In this document: positions 50,701-59,035 of the stretch, piece after piece | How the letters are laid out: each line of letters begins with the position of its first letter | Numbering within the stretch: position 1 is the first letter of the stretch | Assembly (NCBI RefSeq): GCF_000741165.1 | Contig: NZ_JGYN01000002.1 | Span: 1 to 64,000, forward strand | Direction: 5' to 3' | DNA: 64,000 nucleotides | From: Bifidobacterium biavatii DSM 23969 | GTDB taxonomy: Bacteria; Actinomycetota; Actinomycetes; Actinomycetales; Bifidobacteriaceae | Notes under the pieces: generated by a model | Databases searched by the model: none | What the model was told of the DNA's origin: nothing | The model's input: only the letters and a program-made list of their open reading frames with translations | Program-made: the position numbers and the translations under genes

Positions 50701-52034
50701 GTGGTGTTGCACTTGCTCAGTACGTCTTCGCTATAGGTCTGGCCGTTCTGTGAGAACAGGATTTTGCCATCTTCGGCATCTTCGTCGGGAACAATGATGG
50801 TGGAACCGCCATCCTGCGAGATGGCGCCGCCGCCGGCACCAAGTGCTTTGTTGCCGGTGAATGTGCCAGCACTGATATTCAACGTGCCGTTGTTGTGAAT
50901 TACGCCGCCCTTGCTGCCGGAGGTGTTATTGGAGAACGTACCACCGTCAATGGTAGTTGTACCTGCGCCATCGTTTTGCATGATGACGCCGCCAGCAAAT
51001 GTCGTCTTGTTATTGTCAAACGTGCCACCGTTGATAGTGATGGAACTCTTCTCATTCCCGCCAGCGACCGCATTGGAGATGACCGAACCGCGCACGCCCG
51101 TGTTATTGGAGAACGTGCCATCGTTGACAGTGATGGAACCACCCTTTTGCTGAAATGCGCCGGTGAAAAAACTGTTCTGTGTGTCGGTGTTGACGCGGTC
51201 GAAAATGCCGCTGTTCACGGTGATCGTGCCACCACGGTTGATGGCAACACCAGCTGTCGCCCATTTCGCGTTCTTGTCTTGAACGCTCCCTTCTACAACG
51301 TCAACCAGATCGCCGACCGTAATGTAACTGAACGTACCGCCGTTGATGGTGAGGGCGGCGTTGTTGTTGACGGTGGCGAAGCGGCGAGTAATGGGGGCGG
51401 ATTCCGTGCCGGAGTAGGTGAACGCCTGATCGTCGGCATTGGTGCCGATGGTGAGAGTACCGGCGTTGATAACGAACAGGGAACCGGCATTGTCACCATT
51501 CTCGAATTGGAACGTGGACGGGTATTTCTTGCTGTCGGAATCCAGGGGGATACGAGAAATGAGGGTGACATCCTTAGTGACTGTAATGAATCCACCTTTG
51601 GCAACAGCAATCGGCTGGGCAATGTTTACCGTTCCGCCGGCTTCAACGCAGGTTTTGAGGGTGGTCCAGTCGGCGACGGCGGCGCAGTCGCCAGTGGCTG
51701 CGGGGGCGGCGGCGTTCTGACCGCCGTTGGATGCGTCGTTGTTGGTGGCTTCGTTGCCGGAGGCAGTGGAAGTATCAGAGGATACAGCATCGTCCGACTT
51801 GGTGTCGGAGGAGGTGGAATCAGGGGATTCAGTGGATGTCGAAGGGTTGGAATTGGCTGAATCGCTGGAGTCGGAGGTTACTTGGTCAGAGCTGAGGGGG
51901 GGGGTCACGGTGCTGGTGGAGTCGTCGGCGACCGCTACGCCGGCGTAGAGGGGGCCTAGGAGGACGGCGGTGATGAGTGCCGTGGCCTTGATCCAACGCG
52001 CGTGCCGGTCGTGCTGATTACGACGAAAACCCAT
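47775..52034 (-). CDS. Large beta-helix adhesin with Cna-B domains, LPXTG anchored (locus 2)
   Basis: A 1,419-aa surface protein. The signal peptide ends near GVAVADD (residue about 37). A Ser/Asp/Thr-rich segment runs to about 110. A right-handed beta-helix region (about 115-700) has GGTFSNNTG, GGTFDNNKTTFAGG and GGAVYTES repeats of the autotransporter/POMP-like kind. At least three Cna-B-like domains (about 950-1370) have E-boxes TYTVTERVAPTGY, KYLLQETVIPNGY and YVLTETAAPEGY. LPFTG at 1379, a helix and an RRRK tail end it. ATG 52034 follows GGAAAGACACGAAGT. A C9 run in codons 44-47 makes the frame prone to slippage; the frame is ON here. A truncated relative lies at 1270-1857. Confidence 0.92.
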   Translation of the reverse strand: MGFRRNQHDRHARWIKATALITAVLLGPLYAGVAVADDSTSTVTPPLSSDQVTSDSSDSANSNPSTSTESPDSTSSDTKSDDAVSSDTSTASGNEATNNDASNGGQNAAAPAATGDCAAVADWTTLKTCVEAGGTVNIAQPIAVAKGGFITVTKDVTLISRIPLDSDSKKYPSTFQFENGDNAGSLFVINAGTLTIGTNADDQAFTYSGTESAPITRRFATVNNNAALTINGGTFSYITVGDLVDVVEGSVQDKNAKWATAGVAINRGGTITVNSGIFDRVNTDTQNSFFTGAFQQKGGSITVNDGTFSNNTGVRGSVISNAVAGGNEKSSITINGGTFDNNKTTFAGGVIMQNDGAGTTTIDGGTFSNNTSGSKGGVIHNNGTLNISAGTFTGNKALGAGGGAISQDGGSTIIVPDEDAEDGKILFSQNGQTYSEDVLSKCNTTTGDVDGCHGGTGNGGGAINASAGLVRIQGNVIFNGNYSNAWGYMLGGGAIYMKGELWIQNDSKGNKPRFESNYAGVRQRETNTDGSVKTTLRGGAGGAIFLQEGSVSTNADGSKNYTSKAYIMGGEFVNNTSGYLGGAVYTESKSVTYIAKAVATGNVAGHFGGGLWLCPSGTGAASKGGNIALFGNKVDKFIDPNQGNETIANTDNRQPYNGRAMISWDNGADDNDRRHGTVQGDGTEAGADFAIMNPMWKGEIESTNFQLMDTWFTDRTKSVVDWYEDGTPIKSASGFQDYFQDPTATTNSSIWHHNDGGGTNLAVTMTGDRFVDGRTGTKMSMGADHTHVINLTRKLKASNDSEITTGVALTAVKAAGMTDAQWESAKQGALNTASVLFTGNAARLSGGAFATNGDVSFSTPYTTSWGKVDGSGKELSGSQWDLTTAKTTVNAADVVSTAATEEKAMIAAVKKSGVSGPYNVDYYPTLCKATYADDKTIAAYDAGYTSGRCWKPTFEGYQSKSGTDPVTGEPTVTVSFTSVTLSAIIIDNTGKGGTYVGFDNNPDGGGFDLNNLAPGTYTVTERVAPTGYELNTNEYRFVITSGQAKWQKLDADGNPSGDFTETDINIPDKALPGVSWGKVDADTAEKLPYSEWTVTKYQSDGATLDTKSRWTVQDCVKVKDKDIDCAHAENGGEYLADHSNDAGKFNISGLQPGKYLLQETVIPNGYWNPEDGDRYEFTIPANAQETVKLTKVDAQAEVTDIANKLPQIAWKKVAKDSGAVIVSGKSSWTITGPEAVIVQGDVETDATAEADSVTAAVVDCQSLSGSTDPCSGHATGLQTQTDKSGNAVSYSYNDLNNNLGQLKVSGLQRPTSEQADRGIVFRYVLTETAAPEGYMKSTQQYVFTIGATESTSSLNMGATCSAEAGGTNCIPNVRMVAALPFTGGWDDRDWLWFGDAFVAAAALVLALSNEYRRRKAVIA
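51896..51904 (-). other. C9 slippage tract inside the adhesin coding region
   Basis: Nine consecutive G on the plus strand (C on the coding strand) encode T-P-P-L at codons 44-47, directly after the signal peptide. Gain or loss of one base would shift the frame and abolish the adhesin. This is the classical layout for ON/OFF phase variation. The assembled sequence is in frame. Confidence 0.75.
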
Positions 52035-52228
52035 ACTTCGTGTCTTTCCTGATCACTTTTGATCGAAGTTGTACCTGCTCTTCTAAACCATTAAGGTACA
52101 CCCGTACCCCCGACAGGATGTTACTCGTGTCAGTTTTTGGCTCGAACAATGTCGCGAAGAACCACGCCAGGGCAAGGTGCAGGCCATCATCTCACGACAC
52201 TTCATCCGCAAGCAAAGCCCCAATGATT

Positions 52229-52343
52229 CACGATTCATACATCCAGTGATCAAATTTTTGTACATTCAATGTATAAATTTTTATACACTCAATGCTGAAA
52301 TTTTTGTACATCCGTAGTATATAATTTTGAACATGACGAATTA
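52229..52343. repeat. 23-bp direct repeats overlapping the start of the second AAA/DUF4143 gene
   Basis: Clear units start at 52252, 52275 and 52298, exactly 23 bp apart, with the core AAATTTTT[G/A]TACA. Weaker units in the same phase lie at 52229 and 52321. The last covers the AAA gene ATG (52333). Unit 1 also contains the palindrome TACAT-tca-ATGTA. The period equals that of the array at 25509-25600, but the sequence is different. It sits between the adhesin gene and the AAA gene, which are divergent. Confidence 0.82.
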
Positions 52344-53592
52344 TATCCCCCGACCATTGGCCGCTCCCATCCTGCAGGCAAAACGCAAGACCGTGATTCT
52401 CGAAGGCGCCAGGGCGGTCGGAAAGACCATGATGGCAAACAAGCAACTGGTTCCATCTGGCTTCTCTTATGTAACCTTGGCCGACGAAAACACCCGTCAA
52501 CTAGCTCTTGCTGATTTGCGTGGATGGCTCAATGAGTTACACATCCCGGTAATCATTGATGAAGCGCAGCGCATTCCCGAGCTACCTCTTGAGATCAAGG
52601 AGATTGTTGACACCTTGTCAACTGGAAGCATCAGCTTCCTACTCACCGGCAGTGCGATTATCAATCGCGGAGGATTGGACGGACAAGATCCACTCGCCCG
52701 CCGCGTACAGCGATTCACAATGTGTCCATTGACTCAACGCGAGCGAATAGGAGTGGAGCGCAGTATCGTCGACGACTTGTGGAGCAGCGAACCCAACATC
52801 GACTATGACAATGGCATCGAACGCAGCACGCTATATGACCTCATGGCAGCCGGCGGATTCCCGGAATACTCGTCGCAATACAGCGAATACGAAGAATGGG
52901 AGAGGGAACGTTTGATAACCGATGACATCGCGACTGTACTGGGCGACACCATTCTGCCGGGTGAAAAACTCGACGTAGTCATCGCACGCACCATCTTGGA
53001 ACGCATCCTGTGCTCTCCAGGAGGCATACTCAATGCCAGCTCCGTCGGAGATCAACTTGCTTTGGACCGCCGAACCGTGGAACGCTACGTAGGAGTGTTC
53101 ATCCGCCGCTTCCTTATCCATACGCTCCCCAATATCAAGACCGCCCCCAACCGGCAGACATTCACGCGAGCAAAACTGCATCCAGTCGACACGTCGCTGA
53201 GTGTACAAACGTTGCTTTCAAAGGGTAAAGATCCGCTCATCGACCCTGTCACCTACGGGGGAATACTTGAGTCATTCGTTGTCAACCAAATTGTTCCCGC
53301 CGTTCAGTGGTCACATACGCACCCAGACTGCTTCTACTGGCGCGAACCTGGTCACAGTCCCAAAGAGGTTGATCTGGTCATGGAACGACGCAATCGTCTC
53401 GTCGGCATTGAAGTCAAAGCTTCCTCCAAAATCAACCGCGATGATTTTAAGGGGCTGGCTCAGCTTTCCAATGATCCTCGTTTTCATCGTGGATACCTTA
53501 TTTACACTGGTTCCACCATCATGAAATGGCCCGGCAATCTTTGGGCCTTACCAGTCACTGCATTGTGGGAACCGAATGCGTTCTGTGAGTAG
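52333..53592 (+). CDS. AAA-ATPase with DUF4143 / nuclease-like C-terminus (second copy)
   Basis: A 419-aa ATPase of the AAA_14-DUF4143 type. The P-loop GARAVGKT is near residues 26-33, Walker B VIIDEAQ near 75 and the sensor LLTGSA near 105. The middle has a winged-helix-like region (NASSVGDQLALDRRTVERYV). The C-terminus has EVDLVMERRNRLVGIEVKAS, again the D...E-x-K pattern of PD-(D/E)XK nucleases. It is only distantly similar to the first copy at 24099-25454. The start is ATG 52333 (a TTG at 52327 is in frame); no Shine-Dalgarno is visible because the 23-bp repeats occupy the site. It is divergent from the locus 2 adhesin. Confidence 0.84.
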   Translation: MTNYIPRPLAAPILQAKRKTVILEGARAVGKTMMANKQLVPSGFSYVTLADENTRQLALADLRGWLNELHIPVIIDEAQRIPELPLEIKEIVDTLSTGSISFLLTGSAIINRGGLDGQDPLARRVQRFTMCPLTQRERIGVERSIVDDLWSSEPNIDYDNGIERSTLYDLMAAGGFPEYSSQYSEYEEWERERLITDDIATVLGDTILPGEKLDVVIARTILERILCSPGGILNASSVGDQLALDRRTVERYVGVFIRRFLIHTLPNIKTAPNRQTFTRAKLHPVDTSLSVQTLLSKGKDPLIDPVTYGGILESFVVNQIVPAVQWSHTHPDCFYWREPGHSPKEVDLVMERRNRLVGIEVKASSKINRDDFKGLAQLSNDPRFHRGYLIYTGSTIMKWPGNLWALPVTALWEPNAFCE

Positions 53593-53605
53593 TACGGCCG
53601 CGTTG

Positions 53606-53636
53606 AAGCAGCATCACACTTTGTGAGATGCTGCTT
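53606..53636. terminator. Hairpin between convergent genes
   Basis: AAGCAGCATC (53606-53615) and GATGCTGCTT (53627-53636) form a 10-bp stem with an 11-nt loop, 13 bp after the AAA gene stop and just before the end of the convergent Cys-rich gene. No long T-run follows on either strand, so it would be a weak terminator. Confidence 0.5.
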
Positions 53637-53663
53637 GCGAACCCTCATATTTGGAGATGGAGA

Positions 53664-54029
53664 TCACTCGGCGGAGTCGAGGCGGCCCCATTCGCTGATG
53701 TGGCGGAGGATGAGGAGATGGCGTTCCTCGGGGGTGTGGGCGTTGTCGAAGCCGTTGCAGTATTGGAGGTGGTTGATGATGCGGGCGAGTTCCAAGCCAT
53801 AGTGGCGGAGGCAGTAATAGTGCAGGTGGACGGCCTCGCACTTCGGGTCGCCGCACGGGTTGCCGATATAGCAGGTGCCGAGACGGCTGCAAATACCTTC
53901 CTCCCATTCGCAGGAGTGTTCTTCGCCTCCGCCGCCGAAGAACTCGTTGTCGAAGTTGCCACCATCGATCTGACGGTCTGGAGTGGTGTCCGGCTTTACT
54001 TGCGTTGTTAGCTTTGTTGCTGTTTCCAT
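53664..54029 (-). CDS. Small cysteine-rich protein, unknown function
   Basis: A 121-aa soluble protein with eight cysteines and several histidines in the middle: EHSCEWEEGICSRLGTC, then NPCGDPKCEAVHLHYYC and LQYC. This suggests a zinc-binding module. A Gly-rich stretch (FFGGGGEE) precedes it and a short helical C-terminus follows. It is not recognised as a named family. ATG 54029 is set by AAGGAG seven bases upstream. Overlapping frames in the same interval lack a good start and are composition artefacts. It is convergent with the AAA gene. Confidence 0.6.
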   Translation of the reverse strand: METATKLTTQVKPDTTPDRQIDGGNFDNEFFGGGGEEHSCEWEEGICSRLGTCYIGNPCGDPKCEAVHLHYYCLRHYGLELARIINHLQYCNGFDNAHTPEERHLLILRHISEWGRLDSAE

Positions 54030-54080
54030 AGTTGGTCTCCTTATGAACCACGATGCTTTTCGTTAATGCGATGGGTATGA

Positions 54081-54303
54081 CTACCCCTCAGTCAGCTTCG
54101 CTGACAGCTCCCCTGACAAGGGGAGCGAGAGAAAAAAAGAACAGCTCGCACGCTGCCTACAAACAGCTCTGCTGTCTGCTTAACGGCAGCATCCCGCAAT
54201 TATGGACGGGCTGCGCCCGCGCTTTGCTGGCTCGACTGTCGTCTCGCACGCTGCCTACAAACAGCTCTGCTGTTTGCTTAACGGCAGCGTCCTGAAAGGG
54301 GAG
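54081..54303. repeat. Hairpin repeats with a 46-bp direct duplication
   Basis: The 54030-54339 gap carries CTACCCCTCAGTCAGC with GCTCCCCTGACAAGGGGAGC (related to 40711-40760). A 46-bp sequence beginning CTCGCACGCTGCCTACAAAC is present twice (54145-54190 and 54243-54288) with one mismatch. Each copy contains nested CAGCTCTGCTG and GCTGCC/GGCAGC hairpins. No ORF is credible here. Confidence 0.65.
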
Positions 54304-54339
54304 CCGAGAAAGACGGATGGGAGCCGAGGGAGGGATGAG

Positions 54340-55821
54340 TTAGTCGTCCCATTCGCCGCGGGTATTCCAGGGGTTGCGGGGGCTGTTCATCACGAGGAAC
54401 AGTTCCAGTTGCGATTCCAACGCGCGCACCTGCACCTTCACCTCCGACAGGTCGCCCGGATCATTGCCGTAGTACAGCGCCCACCGGCGATGGTCCACAC
54501 GCCACTTGCGGCCGCAATACACGTCAAGACAATTCGAACGTCCCTCGCCGAACGCGCGCCACACGATCACCGAATCCAACGGCACGGGCAGCACCCAACC
54601 AGTCGTCCGATCCCAAATGCCAAGCACGTCATTCGAAATCTCCCCGGCCGGATCATCCTCCCCGGCAATCAGGCCCGCCTTCGCCAACTCGTCGTAGCTG
54701 AACCCGGCGTGAATGCTGAAATAGTTGCCGTTCACATGCTGCGACACGGAACCGTCGTCGGCCATCTCGAACGAGGCGCGCAGATACGCGTGCTCCTGAT
54801 CGGCCCATGCGAACTCGGCAGCCCTGCGCGGGCACCACATGCCCAAGTGCGAGACGCGATACTGCACCTGATTGCCCACGCTGTCACGCTCGAACACGAT
54901 CGCGCCCTTGAGCTTGCCGTCCTCGCCGGGCATGGGCTCCGGCACGTCGCGGAAGCGCACGACCTTGAGTCGCATGGTCCGGTAATCCCAGCCGTCAATG
55001 CGCTGCTGCAACGCGCGCGCCGCACTGGCGGCGGTCTTGCAGCCACGCGGACCGGTCACCGCGAACGAATCCGTGTACGACCATGAGCTCTGCGACAGAT
55101 ACTCGTCAATCTCGTCGTCAAGACCGTCCATCATCCGCCGAATCGACTGGTCCGACGTCTGCACGCGCGTGCCCTTCGAGCTCGCCGCGGCGGCACGGGA
55201 ACCAGCCGAAACGTCCGAACGTGAACCCGCCGACCGTGCCGGCCGTGCCAAACGCGCGGAAACCGGCGTCAGCACGTCCAAACCGCCCTCGGGATCCGTG
55301 CCGTCTTCGATCGGGCACAGCCGCCACCGCAGCTCCTTCGCGCTGCAAGCCGCCCAATACGCGTCCTTCGGTACCTTCTCCCCCGGCAGGGCGATCGCCC
55401 CACCCTTGCCGAACACGTAGTCGCGCACGGCAACGATGTCGATGTTGTCATCCTCGTCAAAGAATGGCGACTCGCCCTCCCCGTAATCACGGCCGTTCTC
55501 GTCCGTCAAATACAGTTCCTCGTTCAGGAACGGCAGACGGACCAGACGGTATCCCTCCCGCACATGGTTGCGGGCAAGCTCGTAGGCATAATCCTCCGGC
55601 CAGTCATCGTCGGTCTCCGCGGTGATGTCGTCGGTCAGGAAACAGGAAAACCTGTCCCATACCGAATCTCTCCAATACTCCGGACCCGACATGCCCTCCG
55701 CCAGACATACGGCGTCATAGTCGCTCGTCCACGCCTCATCCGCGTCGCCGTTCGCGCAGAACCGATGATCGCTGATCCGCTGAATCGCGTAATCGTAGCC
55801 GCCCTTGTCGTTGATCCACAT
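54340..55821 (-). CDS. Hypothetical protein, unrecognised
   Basis: A 493-aa acidic, probably cytoplasmic protein with no signal peptide or membrane helix. It starts MWINDKGGYDYAIQRISDH and has an acidic N-terminal domain. A Ser/Arg/Ala-rich linker lies near residues 195-230. The C-terminal domain begins with the helix IRRMMDGLDDEIDEYLSQSSW and includes aromatic-rich strands such as FAWADQEHAYLRASFEM and VDHRRWALYYGNDP. No catalytic motif was recognised. ATG 55821 with GGAAGGGAAC upstream is preferred to the longer Cys/Pro-rich extension to 55980. It is surrounded by accessory genes and repeats. Confidence 0.62.
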   Translation of the reverse strand: MWINDKGGYDYAIQRISDHRFCANGDADEAWTSDYDAVCLAEGMSGPEYWRDSVWDRFSCFLTDDITAETDDDWPEDYAYELARNHVREGYRLVRLPFLNEELYLTDENGRDYGEGESPFFDEDDNIDIVAVRDYVFGKGGAIALPGEKVPKDAYWAACSAKELRWRLCPIEDGTDPEGGLDVLTPVSARLARPARSAGSRSDVSAGSRAAAASSKGTRVQTSDQSIRRMMDGLDDEIDEYLSQSSWSYTDSFAVTGPRGCKTAASAARALQQRIDGWDYRTMRLKVVRFRDVPEPMPGEDGKLKGAIVFERDSVGNQVQYRVSHLGMWCPRRAAEFAWADQEHAYLRASFEMADDGSVSQHVNGNYFSIHAGFSYDELAKAGLIAGEDDPAGEISNDVLGIWDRTTGWVLPVPLDSVIVWRAFGEGRSNCLDVYCGRKWRVDHRRWALYYGNDPGDLSEVKVQVRALESQLELFLVMNSPRNPWNTRGEWDD

Positions 55822-55961
55822 ACCGCATGTTCCCTTCCGGCCCTTGTATCCTCCCGCGCATCCGCGGCACGGGAGGGGCCTTGCCGCCGGCACCCGCGGC
55901 CGGTGGCACTCCTTATAACCGGACAAAATCGGGCACAATCGGGAACACAGCCCGACAACGC

Positions 55962-55997
55962 AAAACGGGCTTCCCGGCACACAGCCGAGAAGCCCGC
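55962..55997 (-). terminator. Intrinsic terminator of metY
   Basis: On the minus strand CGGGCTT (55996-55990) pairs with AAGCCCG (55972-55966), with a further GCC/GGC pair inside, and is followed by TTTTG. It starts about 24 bp after the metY stop. Confidence 0.75.
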
Positions 55998-56020
55998 AAT
56001 CACACGGAGCAAAAACCGAA

Positions 56021-57352
56021 TCAGTACGCGCCCGCGATGGCCTGATCGAGGTCCGCGATCAGATCGTTCACGTCCTCCAAGCCGACGGACAAGCGCAGCA
56101 GGTTGTCGTTCACGCCCGCGGCCACGCGCCACGCGGTCGGCACCTCGCGGTGCGTGATGTTCGCCGGGTCGACGATGAGCGAGCGTGCGTCGCCGATGTT
56201 CGGCACGTAGGAGAAGATCTTCGTGCCGTCGAGGATGCGGCGCACATTGTTCACGTCGCCGTCCACGCTGAACGAGAGGATCTGGCCCACGCCGTCCGGG
56301 AAGTACTTGGCCGCGAGCTCGAACTGCGGCGTGTTGCCGAGACCGGAATAGTTGACCTTGACGACATGCGGAGTGCGCGTCAGATGCGACGCGATGGCCG
56401 TGGCCGACGCGACCTGGCGGCTCACGCGCTCGGGCAGCGTCTCGAGGCCGAGCAGCTGCAGGTACGCGTTGAACGGGCTCTGCACCGCGCCGAACGTGCG
56501 CAGGTATTTGACGCGGATGCGCTTGATGAACGCCTCGTTGCCGAACTTGCCGGCGAAGCTGCGCAGCGTGCCGTCGCCGTCCGCAATCACCTGCTCTTCG
56601 CGCGTGAACTGCGGGAAACGGCCGTTCGTCCAGTCGAAACGGCCCGCGTCGACGATCACGCCGCCAATCGCGTTGCCATGGCCGGTGATGCCCTTGGTCG
56701 TCGAATGCACGACGATGTCCGCTCCGAATTCGATCGGACGCAGCAGGTACGGCGTGGGAACCGTGTTGTCGACGATGAGCGCGATGCCGTGGCGGTGCGC
56801 GAGTTCGGCGAGCGGTTCGATGTCGGTGATTTCGGTGGACGGGTTCGCGACGGTTTCCGCGTAGATCGCGCGCGTGTCCGGGCCGATCAGTGACTCGACT
56901 TCAGCCAGATCGTTGATATTGTGCGCGAAGTCGGCGTGGATGTTGAACTGCGGCAGGAAGTCGCCGAGTGCGTCGACGGATGCGCCGTACAGGTTGGTCG
57001 GCGCGATGATGCGGCCGCCGCCCTCGCCCGCGCACATGAGCGCGTACGAAACGGCCGCCATGCCACTGGACAGCGCGACCGCGCCGACGCCGCCCTCAAG
57101 CGCGGCGAGACGGCGTTCGAGCGCGTCGACGGTCGGGTTGGCAACGCGGGAGTATTCAAATCCGGGAATGTCTCCAGCGGCGAGCGCGCGACCGCGGGCG
57201 GCGTCCTCCAGATCGAACGCGGCGGAGGCGTAGATCGGCACGCTTACGGCGTCCGCGTTCTTCTGGCGGTTGTAACCGGCATGGATGGCCTGCGTGGCGA
57301 AGCCCTGACACTGGCTCGGCTGGCTGCCCTGGCTCGCGGCTTGGGACGACAT
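56021..57352 (-). CDS. metY: O-acetylhomoserine aminocarboxypropyltransferase (sulfhydrylase)
   Basis: A 443-aa PLP enzyme that makes homocysteine from O-acetylhomoserine and sulfide. The PLP lysine is in HSTTKGITGHG. SSGMAAVSYAL, TNLYGASVDAL and VDNTVPTPYLLRP are typical of the Cys/Met metabolism family. The insert after the lysine (GRFPQFTREEQ...) and the C-terminal HREVPTAWRVAAGV fit MetY-type rather than cystathionine enzymes. ATG 57352 follows GAGGGGAGCAATCC. It lies 426 bp downstream of metB on the same strand, giving both direct sulfhydrylation and transsulfuration routes to methionine. Confidence 0.92.
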   Translation of the reverse strand: MSSQAASQGSQPSQCQGFATQAIHAGYNRQKNADAVSVPIYASAAFDLEDAARGRALAAGDIPGFEYSRVANPTVDALERRLAALEGGVGAVALSSGMAAVSYALMCAGEGGGRIIAPTNLYGASVDALGDFLPQFNIHADFAHNINDLAEVESLIGPDTRAIYAETVANPSTEITDIEPLAELAHRHGIALIVDNTVPTPYLLRPIEFGADIVVHSTTKGITGHGNAIGGVIVDAGRFDWTNGRFPQFTREEQVIADGDGTLRSFAGKFGNEAFIKRIRVKYLRTFGAVQSPFNAYLQLLGLETLPERVSRQVASATAIASHLTRTPHVVKVNYSGLGNTPQFELAAKYFPDGVGQILSFSVDGDVNNVRRILDGTKIFSYVPNIGDARSLIVDPANITHREVPTAWRVAAGVNDNLLRLSVGLEDVNDLIADLDQAIAGAY

Positions 57353-57571
57353 GGATTGCTCCCCTCTGCCGAAACGCCTGCTGACGTTCCGGCGAACAAA
57401 CGACAAACTGTGCTTCAGTCTAGAGAATCGTACGCCCCGACACGGGTTGATCGATACAACCGTTTCTTATGGCGAGGTATCGGCACAGATAATGGGCCCA
57501 ACGGCGACGGGCCGTCGACGCGACCGGTTTCCCCAATCCTGCCGCATCGACGGCTCGTTCGGCATCACAAT

Positions 57572-57599
57572 CAACTATCAACTATCAACTATCAACTAT
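57572..57599 (+). repeat. 7-bp tandem repeat CAACTAT x4
   Basis: Four head-to-tail copies of CAACTAT lie in the 57353-57778 gap between metB and metY. Copy number may vary between strains. Nothing else is recognised in this gap; no riboswitch-like S-box structure was seen. Confidence 0.8.
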
Positions 57600-57778
57600 C
57601 AAACATCGTCAAACATCAATCATCAAGCAAGCGAGACGCAGCAACAATCCGTACCGGCCACGGCCATCCGCCGCGATCATCGATCACATCCATCGGTCGC
57701 GATCACCGGCCACGGCCGCAACGGTCCCCCAACCGTCACGGCCGCAACGTGGCAAACGGCAATATCATGCGGCATCGC

Positions 57779-59035
57779 TCACGCGAACACGCCGGACGCA
57801 AGCTGGCTGAGCGACTCGGCCTCCGCATGGTCGCGCACGTACACCTCGTACGCCTTGTCGAGCGCCTGGCCGAGATCCTCGATCAGGTCGGTCGCATCCT
57901 CAATGCCGATGGCAAGACGGATCAGCTCGTCAGTGATGCCGACCTTGAGACGCTCCTCCTTCGGCAGTTCGAAATGCGTCATGCGCGCCGGGAACTCGGC
58001 AAGGCTCTCCACCGCGCCAAGGCTGACGGCAAGACGGAAAATGCGCAGATTGTTGAGCACCACGCCCGGGTCGACGCCCGGCACGACCTCGAACGAGAGC
58101 ACGCCGCCGAAACCGCGCAGACCGTTCTCGGCGAGCACCTTGGCATGATCGCGCTGCACGCCCGGATAGTGCACAGTCTTGACCAGCGGATGCGCGAGCA
58201 GGTATTCGGCGATCGCCTGCGCGTTCGCCTGCTGGCGGTCCATGCGCAGGGCGAGCGTTTGGATGCCGCGGCGCACGTCGTTGCATTCGGTCGGCTGCAG
58301 CACGCCGCCGAAACGGTTCTGTGCGAAGTAGATCTTGCGGCCAATCTCCTCGTCGAGCACGACGACCAGTCCAGCAGTCACTTCGGAATGACCAGCCAGA
58401 TACTTGGTGGCCGAATGAATGACCACGTCCGCGCCCAAGTCAAGCGGCTGCTGCAGGTACGGGGTAACGAACGTGTTGTCGACGATCGCGATCGCGCCGT
58501 GGCGGTGCGCGACCGCGGCAATGCGGTTCACGTTGTTGACCTGGATGAGCGGGTTGGTGAGGACTTCGAAATACACGGCCTTGGCCGGGATCGTCGCCTC
58601 AAGCTCGCGACCGTCGAACGTGACGCGCTTGCGGCCGGCGACCGCGTCGTCGAGCGCCTCGTAGTCGGCGGTGTCCACCGGCTCGAACGTGATGCCGCGT
58701 TCGGCGAAGTACTCGTTGAACAGCGAATACGTGCCGCCGTAGATGTTCTTGCCGACGACGATGCGGTCGCCCGGCTTGAAGATGCTCAGCACCGCGTGGA
58801 TCGCGGCGAGGCCGGATGCGAACGCGAAACCGCGCGTGCCGTGTTCGAGCTGCGCGATCTGGCGCTCGAGGAACTCACGGGTCGGATTGCCGCTGCGCGA
58901 ATAGTCCCAGCGGGGCATCGTCTCGACCGATTCAAAAGCATACGTGGATGAGTTGTAGATGGGCGGGTTCACGGCACCGGTGTTGTTGTCGTTGACCGGC
59001 AGTCCGTGGACCAGCTGAGTGTTGAACCTCGTCAT
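57779..59035 (-). CDS. metB: Cystathionine gamma-synthase / gamma-lyase family enzyme
   Basis: A 418-aa PLP enzyme. SSTYAFESVE, RSGNPTREFLERQIA and ASGLAAIHAVLSIF belong to the N-terminal domain. The PLP lysine is in HSATKYLAGHSE, followed by GLVVVLDEEIG. It joins O-acylhomoserine with cysteine or cleaves cystathionine; sequence alone does not separate synthase from lyase well. ATG 59035 is set by AAGGAGG six bases upstream, and the extension to 59140 is rejected. It is upstream of metY on the same strand. The 59036-59266 stretch before it holds only its promoter region as far as I can see. Confidence 0.9.
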   Translation of the reverse strand: MTRFNTQLVHGLPVNDNNTGAVNPPIYNSSTYAFESVETMPRWDYSRSGNPTREFLERQIAQLEHGTRGFAFASGLAAIHAVLSIFKPGDRIVVGKNIYGGTYSLFNEYFAERGITFEPVDTADYEALDDAVAGRKRVTFDGRELEATIPAKAVYFEVLTNPLIQVNNVNRIAAVAHRHGAIAIVDNTFVTPYLQQPLDLGADVVIHSATKYLAGHSEVTAGLVVVLDEEIGRKIYFAQNRFGGVLQPTECNDVRRGIQTLALRMDRQQANAQAIAEYLLAHPLVKTVHYPGVQRDHAKVLAENGLRGFGGVLSFEVVPGVDPGVVLNNLRIFRLAVSLGAVESLAEFPARMTHFELPKEERLKVGITDELIRLAIGIEDATDLIEDLGQALDKAYEVYVRDHAEAESLSQLASGVFA

